Below are positions 48,090 to 57,191 of a DNA stretch of 64,000 nucleotides, one piece after another. This stretch comes from Nodosilinea sp. LEGE 06152 (GTDB taxonomy: Bacteria > Cyanobacteriota > Cyanobacteriia > Phormidesmidales > Phormidesmidaceae). The position numbers were made by a program, and so were the translations under genes. Where the stretch lies: assembly GCF_015207525.1 (NCBI RefSeq), contig NZ_JADEWR010000022.1, positions 74,263-138,262 on the forward strand, in the 5' to 3' direction. Every line of letters starts with the position of its first letter. Positions within the stretch are counted from its first letter, which is position 1. The notes under the pieces are model-generated. The model made no database searches. It saw only the letters and a program-made list of their open reading frames with translations, and was not told the origin of the DNA.

Positions 48090-49199
48090 CTAACGGTTTA
48101 GTACAACCTGCTGAATCAAATCGGCTAGTTTTGTAGCGCTATCGGCAGTGGCTAAGCTACCGGCTGCTGCGGCCATCGAGTCTAGTTGTTGGGGCTCCGC
48201 CAGCAAATCAAGCACTAGGGCCTGAAATTCTGAGGCGACGATCTGGCTTTGGCTCAACATTAGAGCGGCGTGGGCATCAACAAAGGCTTTTGCATTGACC
48301 GTCTGGTGGTCTTCTGCCGCAAACGGGTAGGGAATCAGAATTGAGGGCGTGTGCGAAATGGCTAGCTCCGTGAGGGTGCCCGCCCCGGAGCGACCGATGG
48401 CTAGAGTTGCCCGATGCATGAGGGCGGCCATAGCGCTAAAAAAGGGGCGATGAATGTAGTGAGGGTGGCTGTAGCTATTCGCTTCGGGGTCGTTGCTGCC
48501 GGTTTGATGCACAATCCACGCGCCCGCTTCAATCCAGGCGGGGGCGGCGGCCCGCACCAGCTGGTTGACGGCGACAGCACCCTGGCTGCCGCCCACTACC
48601 ACAATCAGCGGCACGCCAGCGGGAATGACGGGATCGGTTAAAACGGGCGGCTCTGGGGTGAGAAACTCGTCGCGTACGGGGGTGCCCACCACCACAGTTT
48701 TGGCCTTGGGGAGGCGATCGCGGGTGGCCTCAAAGCCCAGGGCAACGGTAGTACACCAGGGGCTCAGCCAACGGGTGACTTTGCCTGGTAGAGCATTCGA
48801 CTCGTGTAGTACAGCGGGCAGGCCCAGCGATCGCGCCGCAATGATCGCCGGAGCGGCAATGTAGCCGCCAGTAGTGAATACGCCGTCAAAGTTGCCCCGC
48901 TCTAGCAGCGCGCGCACCTGCACCGTCGCTTTGCCAAACTGTCCTAAAGTTCTGAGGCTGCCCAGCCCAGCTTTGCTCTGAAACCCTCCCATGCGCACCG
49001 TATGCAGCGGGAAGTGATCGGGTACCAGGGTAGTTTCGAGGCGATCGGGCACTCCCAGCCACTCAATGCTGTAACCCTCCTGAAGCAGGGCCTCAGCGGT
49101 GGCGATCGCCGGAAATAGATGCCCGCCGGTGCCGCTGGCGGCTACCAGCAGCCGGGGCGATGCGGCCTGAGGAGCCACGGAGGTAGATGCTTGGGACAA
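48090..49199 (-). CDS. murG: MurG, lipid II GlcNAc transferase
   Basis: MurG adds N-acetylglucosamine to lipid I on the inner membrane face to make lipid II for peptidoglycan. The 369-residue protein has the N-terminal ASGTGGHLFPAIATAEALLQ, the second glycine loop and ESNALPGKVTRWLSPW, then VVVGGSQGAVAVNQLV and the C-terminal IGRSGAGTLTELAISHTPSI, LIPYPFAAEDHQTVNAK. The start is a TTG with GAGG upstream. Other dcw-cluster genes are absent, as is usual in cyanobacteria. Confidence 0.95.
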   Translation of the reverse strand: MSQASTSVAPQAASPRLLVAASGTGGHLFPAIATAEALLQEGYSIEWLGVPDRLETTLVPDHFPLHTVRMGGFQSKAGLGSLRTLGQFGKATVQVRALLERGNFDGVFTTGGYIAAPAIIAARSLGLPAVLHESNALPGKVTRWLSPWCTTVALGFEATRDRLPKAKTVVVGTPVRDEFLTPEPPVLTDPVIPAGVPLIVVVGGSQGAVAVNQLVRAAAPAWIEAGAWIVHQTGSNDPEANSYSHPHYIHRPFFSAMAALMHRATLAIGRSGAGTLTELAISHTPSILIPYPFAAEDHQTVNAKAFVDAHAALMLSQSQIVASEFQALVLDLLAEPQQLDSMAAAAGSLATADSATKLADLIQQVVLNR

Positions 49200-49276
49200 G
49201 GGAACACCCTCGACGCTGAAAACGACTCTAACTATACCAACTCCCTGTCGGTTGATATAAGGTAGACGGAGTATTT

Positions 49277-50110
49277 GTGGTATCGAGGGCGGTAAGCGTG
49301 GCTAACGGTTTAATCGGACAGTGGAGCCTAGGATTGATGGCCACAGTGGCTCTGGGAACAGGGGCCCTGGGCCTTGGAGCTGGGGCGATCGCACCCGTGG
49401 CCCAGGCCAATGCAACCGTCGTCGCCCAGGCGGCCCCCGCTGAGGTGCAGCGCGTGCTCAGTGAGCTAGAGACAGCGGCCAGCGATCGCAATCTCGATGC
49501 CGTGATGGCGTTCTACAGCGAGTCGTTTTCGAGCGACACTGGCTTCGACTACGGCCAGCTGCGCCAAACCCTCGAAACCCTCTGGCAGCAGTATCCCGAC
49601 ATCACCTACGACATTGAGCTGCTCAGCTGGCAGGCCAATGGTCCCGATCGCTACAGCCTTGAGACTCGCACCACGGTCACCGGCACCCAAACCCGCCCCG
49701 ATCGCACCCTCACCCTTACCGCCGATATCACCTCGCGCCAGCAGCTCGAAGCCGGGCAAATTACCTCCCAGGAAGTTTTGAGCGAAACCAGCCGTTTGGT
49801 GACGGGCACCAACCCGCCCACCCTGCAAGTGCAGCTGCCTACAACCCTTACTCCGGGGCAAACCTACAGCTTTGATACGATTGTGGTAGAGCCATTGGAG
49901 GGGCGATCGCTGATGGGAGTCGCCGTCGAAGAGGGCGTCACCGCCACAGACTTTTTTGAGCCGCGTCCGGTGGTCTTTGACCTGCTCAGCTCGGGCGGTC
50001 TATACAAAGTGGGCACCGCCCCTGCCGAACCCGACAGCCGCTGGGTTTCTACCGTGGTCATTCGCGAAGACGGTATGGTGGTCGAGACACGCCGGGTGCG
50101 AGTTGAGTAG
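49277..50110 (+). CDS. Exported NTF2-like protein
   Basis: The 277-residue protein has a signal peptide-like N-terminus (WSLGLMATVALGTGALGLGA, then IAPVAQA). Residues about 55-180 show an NTF2/DUF4440-like domain (LSELETAASDRNLDAVMAFY, LRQTLETLWQQYPDITYDIE); a beta-rich C-terminal half follows (VEPLEGRSLMGVAVEEGVTA). The start may be the GTG at 49277 or an in-frame GTG at 49298. The cupin gene begins 2 bp after its stop, so both are in one operon. Function unknown. Confidence 0.75.
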   Translation: MVSRAVSVANGLIGQWSLGLMATVALGTGALGLGAGAIAPVAQANATVVAQAAPAEVQRVLSELETAASDRNLDAVMAFYSESFSSDTGFDYGQLRQTLETLWQQYPDITYDIELLSWQANGPDRYSLETRTTVTGTQTRPDRTLTLTADITSRQQLEAGQITSQEVLSETSRLVTGTNPPTLQVQLPTTLTPGQTYSFDTIVVEPLEGRSLMGVAVEEGVTATDFFEPRPVVFDLLSSGGLYKVGTAPAEPDSRWVSTVVIREDGMVVETRRVRVE

Positions 50111-50112
50111 CC

Positions 50113-50718
50113 ATGGCACACAACTGGCTCGTCAGCGACGATGGCACCTATCGCGCCTTTGGCAATCCTGAAACGCTAGAGCCGGGAAAGTACTACCGCC
50201 TATATCGGTTTTTGACCGAGCTGGAAGACATTCTCGAAATTTTTCACGACGATATCAGCCGTCTGGAGGCGATCACCCCACTGGTGCGCAAGCTGCTGGT
50301 CAGTTCCTACTGGCTGCAGCTAGAGTACAGCGCTCCCGACCCCAACGTCGGCTGGAGCGTCAATTTTCTCTACCGCGAGCACCAGTTTCCGCTCACTGTG
50401 CAGATGGTGTCGTGGCTGCCGGGGCAAACCTCGCCCATTCATAACCACGGCACCTGGGGAATTGTGGCGCTGGTGGGCGGCCAAGAGCGCAACTGCCTCT
50501 GGCGGCGCAACCCTCAGCCCAACCAACCCGACCATCTGGACCTGGTGGACGAGATTACGCTTCAGCCAGGGGATGTAGTGGCGCTCACCGCCAACGCCAT
50601 TCACAGCGTCGAGGCTCTCGGCAGCGAACCCACGGTGTCGTTTAACCTCTATGGCGTGACCAATTTTGCTCAGCGCTATGAGTTTGACCTCGCCACCCAA
50701 ACCGCCCAGCCGTTCTAG
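50113..50718 (+). CDS. Cysteine dioxygenase-like cupin protein
   Basis: The 201-residue protein has a cupin fold with the metal-binding motif PIHNHGTWGIVALVGGQERN and the second motif QPGDVVALTANAIHSVEALG. The pattern resembles the cysteine/thiol dioxygenase group (non-haem Fe) found in cyanobacteria; the cysteine-tyrosine cross-link partner is not certain. It should be cytoplasmic. It follows the exported NTF2-like gene by 2 bp, so the two are translationally linked even though one product is exported. Confidence 0.8.
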   Translation: MAHNWLVSDDGTYRAFGNPETLEPGKYYRLYRFLTELEDILEIFHDDISRLEAITPLVRKLLVSSYWLQLEYSAPDPNVGWSVNFLYREHQFPLTVQMVSWLPGQTSPIHNHGTWGIVALVGGQERNCLWRRNPQPNQPDHLDLVDEITLQPGDVVALTANAIHSVEALGSEPTVSFNLYGVTNFAQRYEFDLATQTAQPF

Positions 50719-50739
50719 ATCAGAAACCTTCAAGATCCC

Positions 50740-50768
50740 GTAGGGTGGGCATTGCCCACCATCTCCCT
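50740..50768. repeat. GTAGGGTGGGCATTGCCCACC-type repeat
   Basis: A palindrome TGGGCATTGCCCA inside GTAGGG...CCCTAC. A second, shorter copy (GTGGGCAGTGCCCAC) lies at 50855-50869. These resemble short dispersed repeats in many cyanobacterial genomes. The rest of 50769-51092 shows no gene. Confidence 0.65.
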
Positions 50769-51092
50769 ACGGTCTGCATTACCGTCCGGCTGTCGTCTTT
50801 CCGGTCAGCGATCGCGATAGAGCATCGATCACTTCTTCTCATCCACAGTTTGTGGTGGGCAGTGCCCACTCTACATGAGAGTCGTTGAAACGCAGAAAAT
50901 TGTTGGGTTTTATGCTCGGTGGATGAAAGATTTGGCAACTTGGGGTAAACTTCATCAGACTATCGGGGGGAGTGTCCGTTGGAGGGCTGTATCTAGCCTG
51001 CTCTAGCGTTTTACCAGGTTCGTTTTAGCTTCCCGCGTGACCGACATGGTTACCTTAAAATCTCCCTTTGCCAACGCCAGGATAAATTACCC

Positions 51093-52112
51093 ATGAGCCA
51101 GGAAGAAGCCTACAGCACCGCCACCTTGCCGCCCGAGGAGCCTACCCCGGTCGATCCAGAAGCTCTGGTTACTACCTACGCCGACAGCTTAATTACCGAT
51201 CTGTTTGACGATGTCGACAAAATTTTAGACGGCGATGAAGACGCCCTGGCTGCGGTAGAAGCGTCTCCTGAGCCTGCCTCCACGGCGCTTGCGCCGATTG
51301 TAGATATTCCGGCCGAGTCGGCAGCCCCCCCCACCGCCGATACCACGCTGGCTCCGGTGGGCAGCGCCATCGACTTCTTCCACGCTGACGATGCTAGCCA
51401 GGCCCCGCCTTCAGCCCCGACCAAAACTCGCTTTGGCAAGCTGTTCGATCGCATGCTGCTGGCCATTACGGCCCTGTCGCTGATGGGCGTAGGCGGGCTG
51501 CTGTGGTTTGGTCAGCAGGGCAATCGACTTTCGTTTGGGCGACCGGCAGCGGAGACCGCAGCCCAGCAGTCGGACGAAGAATTTTTGGCCTATCTTCAGC
51601 GATCGCTAGAGGTGATTTCTGGCAAAGTCGATCGCGGTGAATTGGGCACTACCGCTGTTGCTCAGGCTCCAAACGGGGTTGCTGTGCCCACCCCGCCTAT
51701 GCTGCCACCTCTGGGGGCTGGCGGCACCGTAGGCAGTCTGGGCACTGGCCCCGTCAACGTGATCGAGCGGGTCTACATTCCCTACCAGACGGCGGCCCAA
51801 CAGCAGGCGGCGGGTGCCCCTACGCTGGTACCGCAGCCGGGGGCGACGGCCCCTGCTCCAGCAGCCCCGACGGCCCCGGCGGCTCCGCCCCAGAGCACAG
51901 CGGCGGCTCCCCTAGTTCACGCCCTAGTGGGAATTTTAGAACTGGGCGATCGCTCAGCCGCCCTGTTTGAGATCAACGGCGTTTCGCAGCGGGTCTACAT
52001 CGGCGAACGCGTCGGCAGCAGCGGCTGGAGTCTAGTGTCGGTTTCCAACGAAGAGGCGGTGGTTCGCCGCAACGGCGAGGTGCGATCGATCTTTATTGGC
52101 CAACGATTCTAG
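51093..52112 (+). CDS. Membrane-anchored protein with C-terminal PilP/GspC-like domain
   Basis: The 339-residue protein has an acidic N-terminus (about 1-115), one membrane helix (LLAITALSLMGVGGLLWFG, about 126-144), a long Ala/Pro-rich stalk (about 180-270) and a small C-terminal domain: ALVGILELGDRSAALFEING, VSQRVYIGERVGSSGWSLVS, VRRNGEVRSIFIGQRF. This last domain resembles PilP/GspC periplasmic domains of type IV pilus and type II secretion machines. Other pil genes are not adjacent, so the role is uncertain. The lipoprotein gene begins 8 bp downstream. Confidence 0.75.
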   Translation: MSQEEAYSTATLPPEEPTPVDPEALVTTYADSLITDLFDDVDKILDGDEDALAAVEASPEPASTALAPIVDIPAESAAPPTADTTLAPVGSAIDFFHADDASQAPPSAPTKTRFGKLFDRMLLAITALSLMGVGGLLWFGQQGNRLSFGRPAAETAAQQSDEEFLAYLQRSLEVISGKVDRGELGTTAVAQAPNGVAVPTPPMLPPLGAGGTVGSLGTGPVNVIERVYIPYQTAAQQQAAGAPTLVPQPGATAPAPAAPTAPAAPPQSTAAAPLVHALVGILELGDRSAALFEINGVSQRVYIGERVGSSGWSLVSVSNEEAVVRRNGEVRSIFIGQRF

Positions 52113-52120
52113 GCGACGTT

Positions 52121-52675
52121 ATGGAGGTGCGACTGCTGCCGCTGGCTGGTCTTCTGTTTGCGGGGCTGGTTGCCTGCACACCAACCGCCGAGCGGGTTGA
52201 GGACGGTACGGCTGACTCGCGATCGCCCACTCCCGAATCACCTGCGACTGATACCTCAGTCGCCCCTGCGCCCCAGACAAACACCCTTGAGGTCAACGCA
52301 TTTACGCTAGATGAGCTATTTGCTCAGGACGGCGGCGGTTGCGGCATGACCCTCTGGCAGCAGTCCGAGGGCTCACCACCAGAGGGGTTTCTTTTCTTTA
52401 ATGGTCTGGCTCAGCCCCCAAATAGCAGCTTTACCCTGATGAAAATTAACGGGGAATTTGTCCGCTTTCGCCGCACGGCAGCAGCGGGGGAAGAGTTCTA
52501 CGGGCAGCAGACCTCCCAAACCTTTGTCAGCCAGAACGATGACATTCAGCTCCAGGTCGACACCACCCTCGGCCAACCCGGAGAAATTGAATCGGTAGCG
52601 GTCGAAGGCACCCTACAGCTTCAGCAGAACGGTAACACTCTAGCGATTCCTGTACAGGGCGATGCGGGCTGCTAA
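52121..52675 (+). CDS. Lipoprotein of unknown function
   Basis: The 184-residue protein has a short signal (LLPLAGLLFAGLVACTPTAE) with lipobox LVAC, a polar linker and a beta-rich C-terminal domain (GCGMTLWQQSEGSPPEGFLF, FTLMKINGEFVRFRRTA, GTLQLQQNGNTLAIPVQGDA) ending GC. Two extra cysteines may form a disulfide. It is co-directional with the membrane-anchored protein 8 bp upstream, so the two are probably one operon. Confidence 0.72.
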   Translation: MEVRLLPLAGLLFAGLVACTPTAERVEDGTADSRSPTPESPATDTSVAPAPQTNTLEVNAFTLDELFAQDGGGCGMTLWQQSEGSPPEGFLFFNGLAQPPNSSFTLMKINGEFVRFRRTAAAGEEFYGQQTSQTFVSQNDDIQLQVDTTLGQPGEIESVAVEGTLQLQQNGNTLAIPVQGDAGC

Positions 52676-52720
52676 GTTCGCTGATTGCTCGGCCACCCTA
52701 AGCTAAAGCCCGCACCTCGC

Positions 52721-52745
52721 AGGGGCGAACGGTTGTTCGTCCTTA
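52721..52745. repeat. Diverged GGGGC palindrome copy
   Basis: AGGGGCGAACGG and TTGTTCGTCCTTAG are imperfect arms of the dispersed palindrome family, between convergent lipoprotein genes. Confidence 0.5.
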
Positions 52746-52794
52746 GTGATTCGCCCTCAAATGTGGCTGTTCAATTAAGATGCGCGCGGCTGGT

Positions 52795-53661
52795 CTACTG
52801 GGCTTCGGCAACCAGAGTTTCCCAGGCTTGCACCACGGCCTGTAGAGCGACCGGGGCATCGGCGATCGCCAGGTCGATGTATTCGCTCTGAGCAGATTGA
52901 GTTGAGAGCCGCACCGTAGGGTAGTCGGCAAAGGCGGCATCGGTGATGTAGCGCATCCGGTTCAGGTTAGGGAAGCGCTGGTCCTCTAGCACCTGCTGAA
53001 AAGCCTCTAGCTGCTCGGGGGTCACCTGACTGTCGGCCACCAGGGTAGACCCTTCGGTCTGCAGCAGTCGCCCATCGCTATACAGGGTGATGGCCTGTTG
53101 TCTACCGGCCAGGCTGCCGCTAACGACTGAGCGAAAGACATAGGCTTCCGGGGTTTCAGTGGGTTGCCCCTCAACCTGGGGAATGAAGTCGGTAATCAGA
53201 CTGTTTTGGCTGCCGCTGGCGGTAGAGTTTTGTACCGCCTGCTGGCCATCTTCACGGGTGTGGTAGACCCAGCTTTGCTCGCCATCGGTAACTACCAGAC
53301 GCAAACCCGAAATGGCGATCATGGTGCACATCTGATCGGGCACGTAGATGCCCATGCAGCCATCCCAGGTGGCGGTTTCGGCGGCGGCAATCCGCAGGTC
53401 AGCAACGGGGCGATCGACGTCGGCAGCGACGGTTTGCAGAATGGTTTCTCGCACCTCTGGCGTCAGCACGTCATCCACCTGGCCCAATTCTCCGCTGTAG
53501 GGAGGAACTTCTGAGTTTGAGGGAGATTCGACGGTTTCGCCTGGGGTGGCCCCAGAATCTGGCAGGGGGGCACAGGCCACTGCGCCGACAGCCGTAGTGC
53601 CGAGGGCAAGCAGACCCACCAGCGCCATCAGAGTTTTGGTTTTGAAGGTGAAAGAAGTCAT
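52795..53661 (-). CDS. Lipoprotein of unknown function
   Basis: The 288-residue protein has a signal peptide with lipobox (MALVGLLALGTTAVGAVACA) starting at the ATG at 53661; the longer frame to 53760 lacks support. The mature part carries a domain typical of cyanobacterial exported proteins (VDRPVADLRIAAAETATWDG, CMGIYVPDQMCTMIAISGLR, LVVTDGEQSWVYHTREDGQQ), and a second region (VSGSLAGRQQAITLYSDGRL, FQQVLEDQRFPNLNRMRYIT). Function unknown. It is separated from the GUN4 operon by two palindromic repeats. Confidence 0.75.
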   Translation of the reverse strand: MTSFTFKTKTLMALVGLLALGTTAVGAVACAPLPDSGATPGETVESPSNSEVPPYSGELGQVDDVLTPEVRETILQTVAADVDRPVADLRIAAAETATWDGCMGIYVPDQMCTMIAISGLRLVVTDGEQSWVYHTREDGQQAVQNSTASGSQNSLITDFIPQVEGQPTETPEAYVFRSVVSGSLAGRQQAITLYSDGRLLQTEGSTLVADSQVTPEQLEAFQQVLEDQRFPNLNRMRYITDAAFADYPTVRLSTQSAQSEYIDLAIADAPVALQAVVQAWETLVAEAQ

Positions 53662-53818
53662 AGTTTTAATCCCCACAGTTTCAAGACGTTGTGTAGTTTC
53701 ATCACCATAGCCAGCCCCAGAGAACCCGTAGCCCCGGTTACAGATTTGGTTACGGGGCAAAGCAGACGAGTCAAACGCGGGGAACTCGTCCCAAAGCCTG
53801 TCTGTATATCATCAATGT

Positions 53819-53848
53819 GTAGGGGCATTGCAGTGCAATGCCCCCTAC
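53819..53848. repeat. GTAGGGGCATTGCA palindrome
   Basis: Arms GTAGGGGCATTGCA and TGCAATGCCCCCTAC face each other across one base. The centre is the same as that of the copy at 61814-61839. Confidence 0.8.
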
Positions 53849-53930
53849 CAGCGATCGGTTAGGAATCAGAGTTTTGGCAGCCCGATTCGGTACCCATTCG
53901 GTGAGGAATTAGACCGTCACAGTTCCTCGC

Positions 53931-53957
53931 GGGGGGCAAACGACCGTTTGCCCCTAC
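53931..53957. repeat. GCCCCTAC-ended palindrome
   Basis: GGGGGGCAAACG and CGTTTGCCCC arms then TAC. It lies 30 bp past the end of the GUN4-WD40 gene and may mark its transcript end. Confidence 0.75.
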
Positions 53958-53986
53958 GTAGATTCGGGCTGTTATTCAGCAGAGGA

Positions 53987-55888
53987 TTACTGCACCAGGC
54001 TGCTGTAGGGCTGCCAGATCTGCATCCGCTGTCCATCAGCCAGCAAAAACTGCCCATCGGGACTGAACTGAAACTGGCCTACGCCATGGATTTGCTCTAG
54101 AGATTGCCCGGTCGCCACATCCCACAGGGTGAGGCCCTGTCGGGGAATTGGCTCACTTTCGACTAGGGGCAGCAGCAGGGTGCTGGCAGCCAGGGTTTGG
54201 CCGTCGGGGCTAAAGGCCACTTCGCCCAGGTTCGTCGGCTGCACCGGGTGCCCCACACTCTGATTGAGCGTCAGGGTATGAGCGGTGGCGTAGGTCTGCA
54301 GGTTCCACAGGCGGGCGGTGGTGCCGTCGCTGGTGGCGAGGCGCTGAGAATCTGGACTAAAGGCCAGGTCTCGAACGGGGGCGCTGTGGCCTTTGAGGGT
54401 AATCTGGCGTGCCCCGGTGCGGGCGTTCCAGAGTTTGACGCTATTGTCGCTGTCAGCGGTGGCCAGGGTCTGACCGTTAGCGCTAAAGGCGAGGGGCATC
54501 GGTGGGTAGAGGTTGGTGGCCCGGTTGACCAGGGTGCGCACCAGCTGCCCGGTGGTGGCATCCCACAGCTGTAGAGTGTTGTGCTGGGTGGCGGTGGCCA
54601 AGCGCTGCCCGTCGGGGCTAAACAGCAGGGTATTTACTATGCCATCGGCGGCGTTGGTGGACATGGTTCGCAGCAGCTGCCCGGTTTGCAGGTTCCAGAG
54701 CTTGATCGTGTTGTCGGAGCTGGCGCTGGCCAGAGTTTGACCGTTGGGGCTGATTGCGATCGCGCGTACTGCGTACCTATGCCCCTCAAAAATTCGCGCC
54801 TGCTCGCCCGTCATTGTCGACCACAGCCGCACCACGCCGTAGGACATGCCTGCGGCCACGTACTGGCTATCGGGGGTAAAGGCGACGGCGTTGACCACAT
54901 CACCGACGATGCGATCGCCCTCCGTCGGGGGCTCCTGGGCCGGGGTGCCCTGAGACGAGGCTTCTAAAGCTGGCCCCCTGTGCAGAGTCACAATGCGGTT
55001 GCCGCGCTGGGCATTCCATAGGGCCAGCGCGCTTTCGCCCGGTGTGGCGCAGGAGCGCTCGTAGCTGTAGCTGCCGATCGCAATCACCGCCCCGTTGGGG
55101 CTAATCGCCGACGACACCGCTCGCACCGGGCACTGCGACTCGGCGTAGAGCGACTTGAGATCGATCGACCGGGCCAGCTGCGCCCGCTGCCACGAGCCTG
55201 CCTGCGGTGTGGGGATGTCGATCGCGGTTGCCACCCAGTTGAACAGCAACGGTATGTAGCGGGTAAACCGCTCACCCTGCACGTACATAGCGTCGATGGT
55301 GCAGCTGCCGCAGCTCTCAACCGACATCAGCTTTGAAATTTGCGCCCAGCTCACCCCCGCCCAGGGCAGATGGCCCACCGGCGCATTGAGGGAGTAGTTG
55401 ATTTCCATCTCGGTGAGCCAGTCTCCAGCTATAACGGTGGGGTCTTCCACACCGGGGGGGCGAGTCCAGCCGACGCGATCGCCAAAGACCTTGGCCGCCA
55501 CCGCCGAATCCACCGGATTTTGCTCCCTCGCCTCCTGCCAAATCTGCTGCTGCACGCTGAAGCCAAACCGGCCGCCGCTGGCCTCTACCCAAAGCTGGTC
55601 GAGGGTTTGCAGCACCTCGGGCGGAATGTTGGTGGCCAGGGGAGTGCCTAAAATATCGCCGTTGGGATGGATCCAGGGGTCTAAAATTCGCCGTGTTTCG
55701 GCATCGGCAGCTCGCCAGTTTTGGGCAACCAGGTGCGATCGCAGGGCTCCAAAATCTACCGCCTGGGCCTGGGCCCAGTTGACTCGCTGTCCAGTGGGGT
55801 CAACCTGAGCCCGCACCGCTGTGCCCATTGGCCCGGCGACAGTAGCCGCCAGCGCCAAACCCAAACCAAAATACTTCAAACTTTTCAT
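53987..55888 (-). CDS. Exported GUN4-WD40 fusion protein
   Basis: The 633-residue protein starts with a signal peptide (YFGLGLALAATVAGPMGTAV, RAQ). A GUN4 domain covers about 45-190 (LRSHLVAQNWRAADAETRRI, LDQLWVEASGGRFGFSVQQQ, FGDRVGW), then a linker and a WD40 propeller (about 250-630) with repeats such as VRAIAISPNGQTLASASSDN, TIKLWNLQTGQLLRTM and VRDLAFSPDSQRLATSDGTT. GUN4 domains bind Mg-porphyrins or bilins; classical GUN4 is cytoplasmic, so export here is unusual. The start has AAGGAG 5 nt upstream and overlaps the upstream gene's stop (ATGA). Confidence 0.88.
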   Translation of the reverse strand: MKSLKYFGLGLALAATVAGPMGTAVRAQVDPTGQRVNWAQAQAVDFGALRSHLVAQNWRAADAETRRILDPWIHPNGDILGTPLATNIPPEVLQTLDQLWVEASGGRFGFSVQQQIWQEAREQNPVDSAVAAKVFGDRVGWTRPPGVEDPTVIAGDWLTEMEINYSLNAPVGHLPWAGVSWAQISKLMSVESCGSCTIDAMYVQGERFTRYIPLLFNWVATAIDIPTPQAGSWQRAQLARSIDLKSLYAESQCPVRAVSSAISPNGAVIAIGSYSYERSCATPGESALALWNAQRGNRIVTLHRGPALEASSQGTPAQEPPTEGDRIVGDVVNAVAFTPDSQYVAAGMSYGVVRLWSTMTGEQARIFEGHRYAVRAIAISPNGQTLASASSDNTIKLWNLQTGQLLRTMSTNAADGIVNTLLFSPDGQRLATATQHNTLQLWDATTGQLVRTLVNRATNLYPPMPLAFSANGQTLATADSDNSVKLWNARTGARQITLKGHSAPVRDLAFSPDSQRLATSDGTTARLWNLQTYATAHTLTLNQSVGHPVQPTNLGEVAFSPDGQTLAASTLLLPLVESEPIPRQGLTLWDVATGQSLEQIHGVGQFQFSPDGQFLLADGQRMQIWQPYSSLVQ

Positions 55889-56526
55889 ACCTGCTCCTTC
55901 AAGGGGGAATAAGGCCCCACTAACCAAAGTCCTGTGATCAGGCCGTAGACGGCCCAGCCTAAGCCCTGTACCAAACCCACTAGCGTCTGCGGCAGGCTCT
56001 GGCAAAAGGCTGCACACAACGCGGCACCAACGCCGCCGATCGCTGCGCCACCGAGCAGGCTGACCACAAGCCAGCCCCATACTTGGCGATTTTCCTGGGC
56101 GAGAACACTACGCCCAACGCGGTGGCTCAAGATCAGCATTTGGGCGATCGCCATGCCCCAGATCATCAGTGGTCCGATGACCACAACCAGCCAAAACACC
56201 TCCCACAGGCCAAAGGTGCGCCAGAGGGCATCGGCCACCGGGGTATAGATGCCCTGCATCAGCGATTGCAGAAAGGTGCTGACAATCCAGCCCAGGGCAC
56301 TGGCCAAGGGCCACCAGCGAAAGCCGCCCATGGGCCTTAGTACAAACCACTGCAGCGATCCCACAATGGCTCCAGTTAAGATCAAAGAGGCCATAAATTG
56401 CAGGCCGTTGTTTTCTAAAAAGCCGGCAAAAAAGCCGCCCACCAGGTTGGCCAACACCCAGGCCGCCAAAAATATAGCCGCCTGAGACCTGGAGGCGATC
56501 GCTCGATGAGAGGTAGACGCGCTCAC
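55885..56526 (-). CDS. Polytopic membrane protein in the GUN4-WD40 operon
   Basis: The 213-residue protein has about six hydrophobic helices with glycine-rich faces (ANLVGGFFAGFLE, LILTGAIVGSLQWFVLRPMG, ALGWIVSTFLQSLMQG, FWLVVVIGPLMIWGMAIAQM, LGGAAIGGVGAALCAAF, LVQGLGWAVYGLITGLWLVG). The repeated GxLQW-type helices suggest an internal duplication. It overlaps both neighbours by 4 nt (GTGA at its start, ATGA at its end), so all three genes are translationally coupled. Function unknown. Confidence 0.78.
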   Translation of the reverse strand: MSASTSHRAIASRSQAAIFLAAWVLANLVGGFFAGFLENNGLQFMASLILTGAIVGSLQWFVLRPMGGFRWWPLASALGWIVSTFLQSLMQGIYTPVADALWRTFGLWEVFWLVVVIGPLMIWGMAIAQMLILSHRVGRSVLAQENRQVWGWLVVSLLGGAAIGGVGAALCAAFCQSLPQTLVGLVQGLGWAVYGLITGLWLVGPYSPLKEQV

Positions 56527-57191
56527 AGCCGCAGCCCCTGAATAATGGTGGCTAGATGAGGTTCAAACGCTTCCAACGCCGCCTCATCGGAGAAAGACCC
56601 GCTGGGGTCGCCGCTAATCACCCCGGTGGCAAAGACGTACACCTGGTCACCATCGGTAGCCACATAGCCTATGCCCCGGTCGAATAGCGCCCCGTTGGGG
56701 TGGGCGACAGTGTAGCCGTAGCGCAGCCCCGGCAGCGAGCCGACATTGATATCTTCTGGGGAGTCACCTGTAAAGGTGAGGGCCGGGTCAGCCACCTTGC
56801 GATCGCCCTCAATGGCTGCGTAGTGGTCGGCCACCCAGGCCTGTAGAAACTGCCGCTGAGACTCCGCTGTAACCGGGGCACCGCCCTGGAGATTGACATC
56901 GCTGATGGAGTGGCTAAAGCGTTCTACGCTGCCAATCAGCTCGCCATTCGCCTCCACACACAGCAGCACTTCATTGTCGCAGGGCTCAACCTGCCAGTTT
57001 TCAGGAGCCGAAATTGGCCCCAAAATACCGGCCCAGCCAGTCGCAGAGGCGGCCGGTTCGGTGATGCCTGCCCCAGTTTCGGGCGGTGGCTCTGGCTGCG
57101 GTGCCATCGGCGGCATACCCGTGCAGGCGATTAAGACATTTGAGACTAAAACTATCCCAGCCAGGGCTGGATATCGACGTAAAAAGCTCAT
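56523..57191 (-). CDS. Lipoprotein, first gene of the GUN4-WD40 operon
   Basis: The 222-residue protein has a signal with lipobox (LAGIVLVSNVLIACTGMPPM) then a proline-rich linker and a folded domain: PISAPENWQVEPCDNEVLLC, ANGELIGSVERFSHSISD, LPGLRYGYTVAHPNGALFDR, GIGYVATDGDQVYVFATGV. Two cysteines in CDNEVLLC may be paired. Function unknown. It heads a three-gene operon with 4-nt overlaps. Confidence 0.75.
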   Translation of the reverse strand: MSFLRRYPALAGIVLVSNVLIACTGMPPMAPQPEPPPETGAGITEPAASATGWAGILGPISAPENWQVEPCDNEVLLCVEANGELIGSVERFSHSISDVNLQGGAPVTAESQRQFLQAWVADHYAAIEGDRKVADPALTFTGDSPEDINVGSLPGLRYGYTVAHPNGALFDRGIGYVATDGDQVYVFATGVISGDPSGSFSDEAALEAFEPHLATIIQGLRL

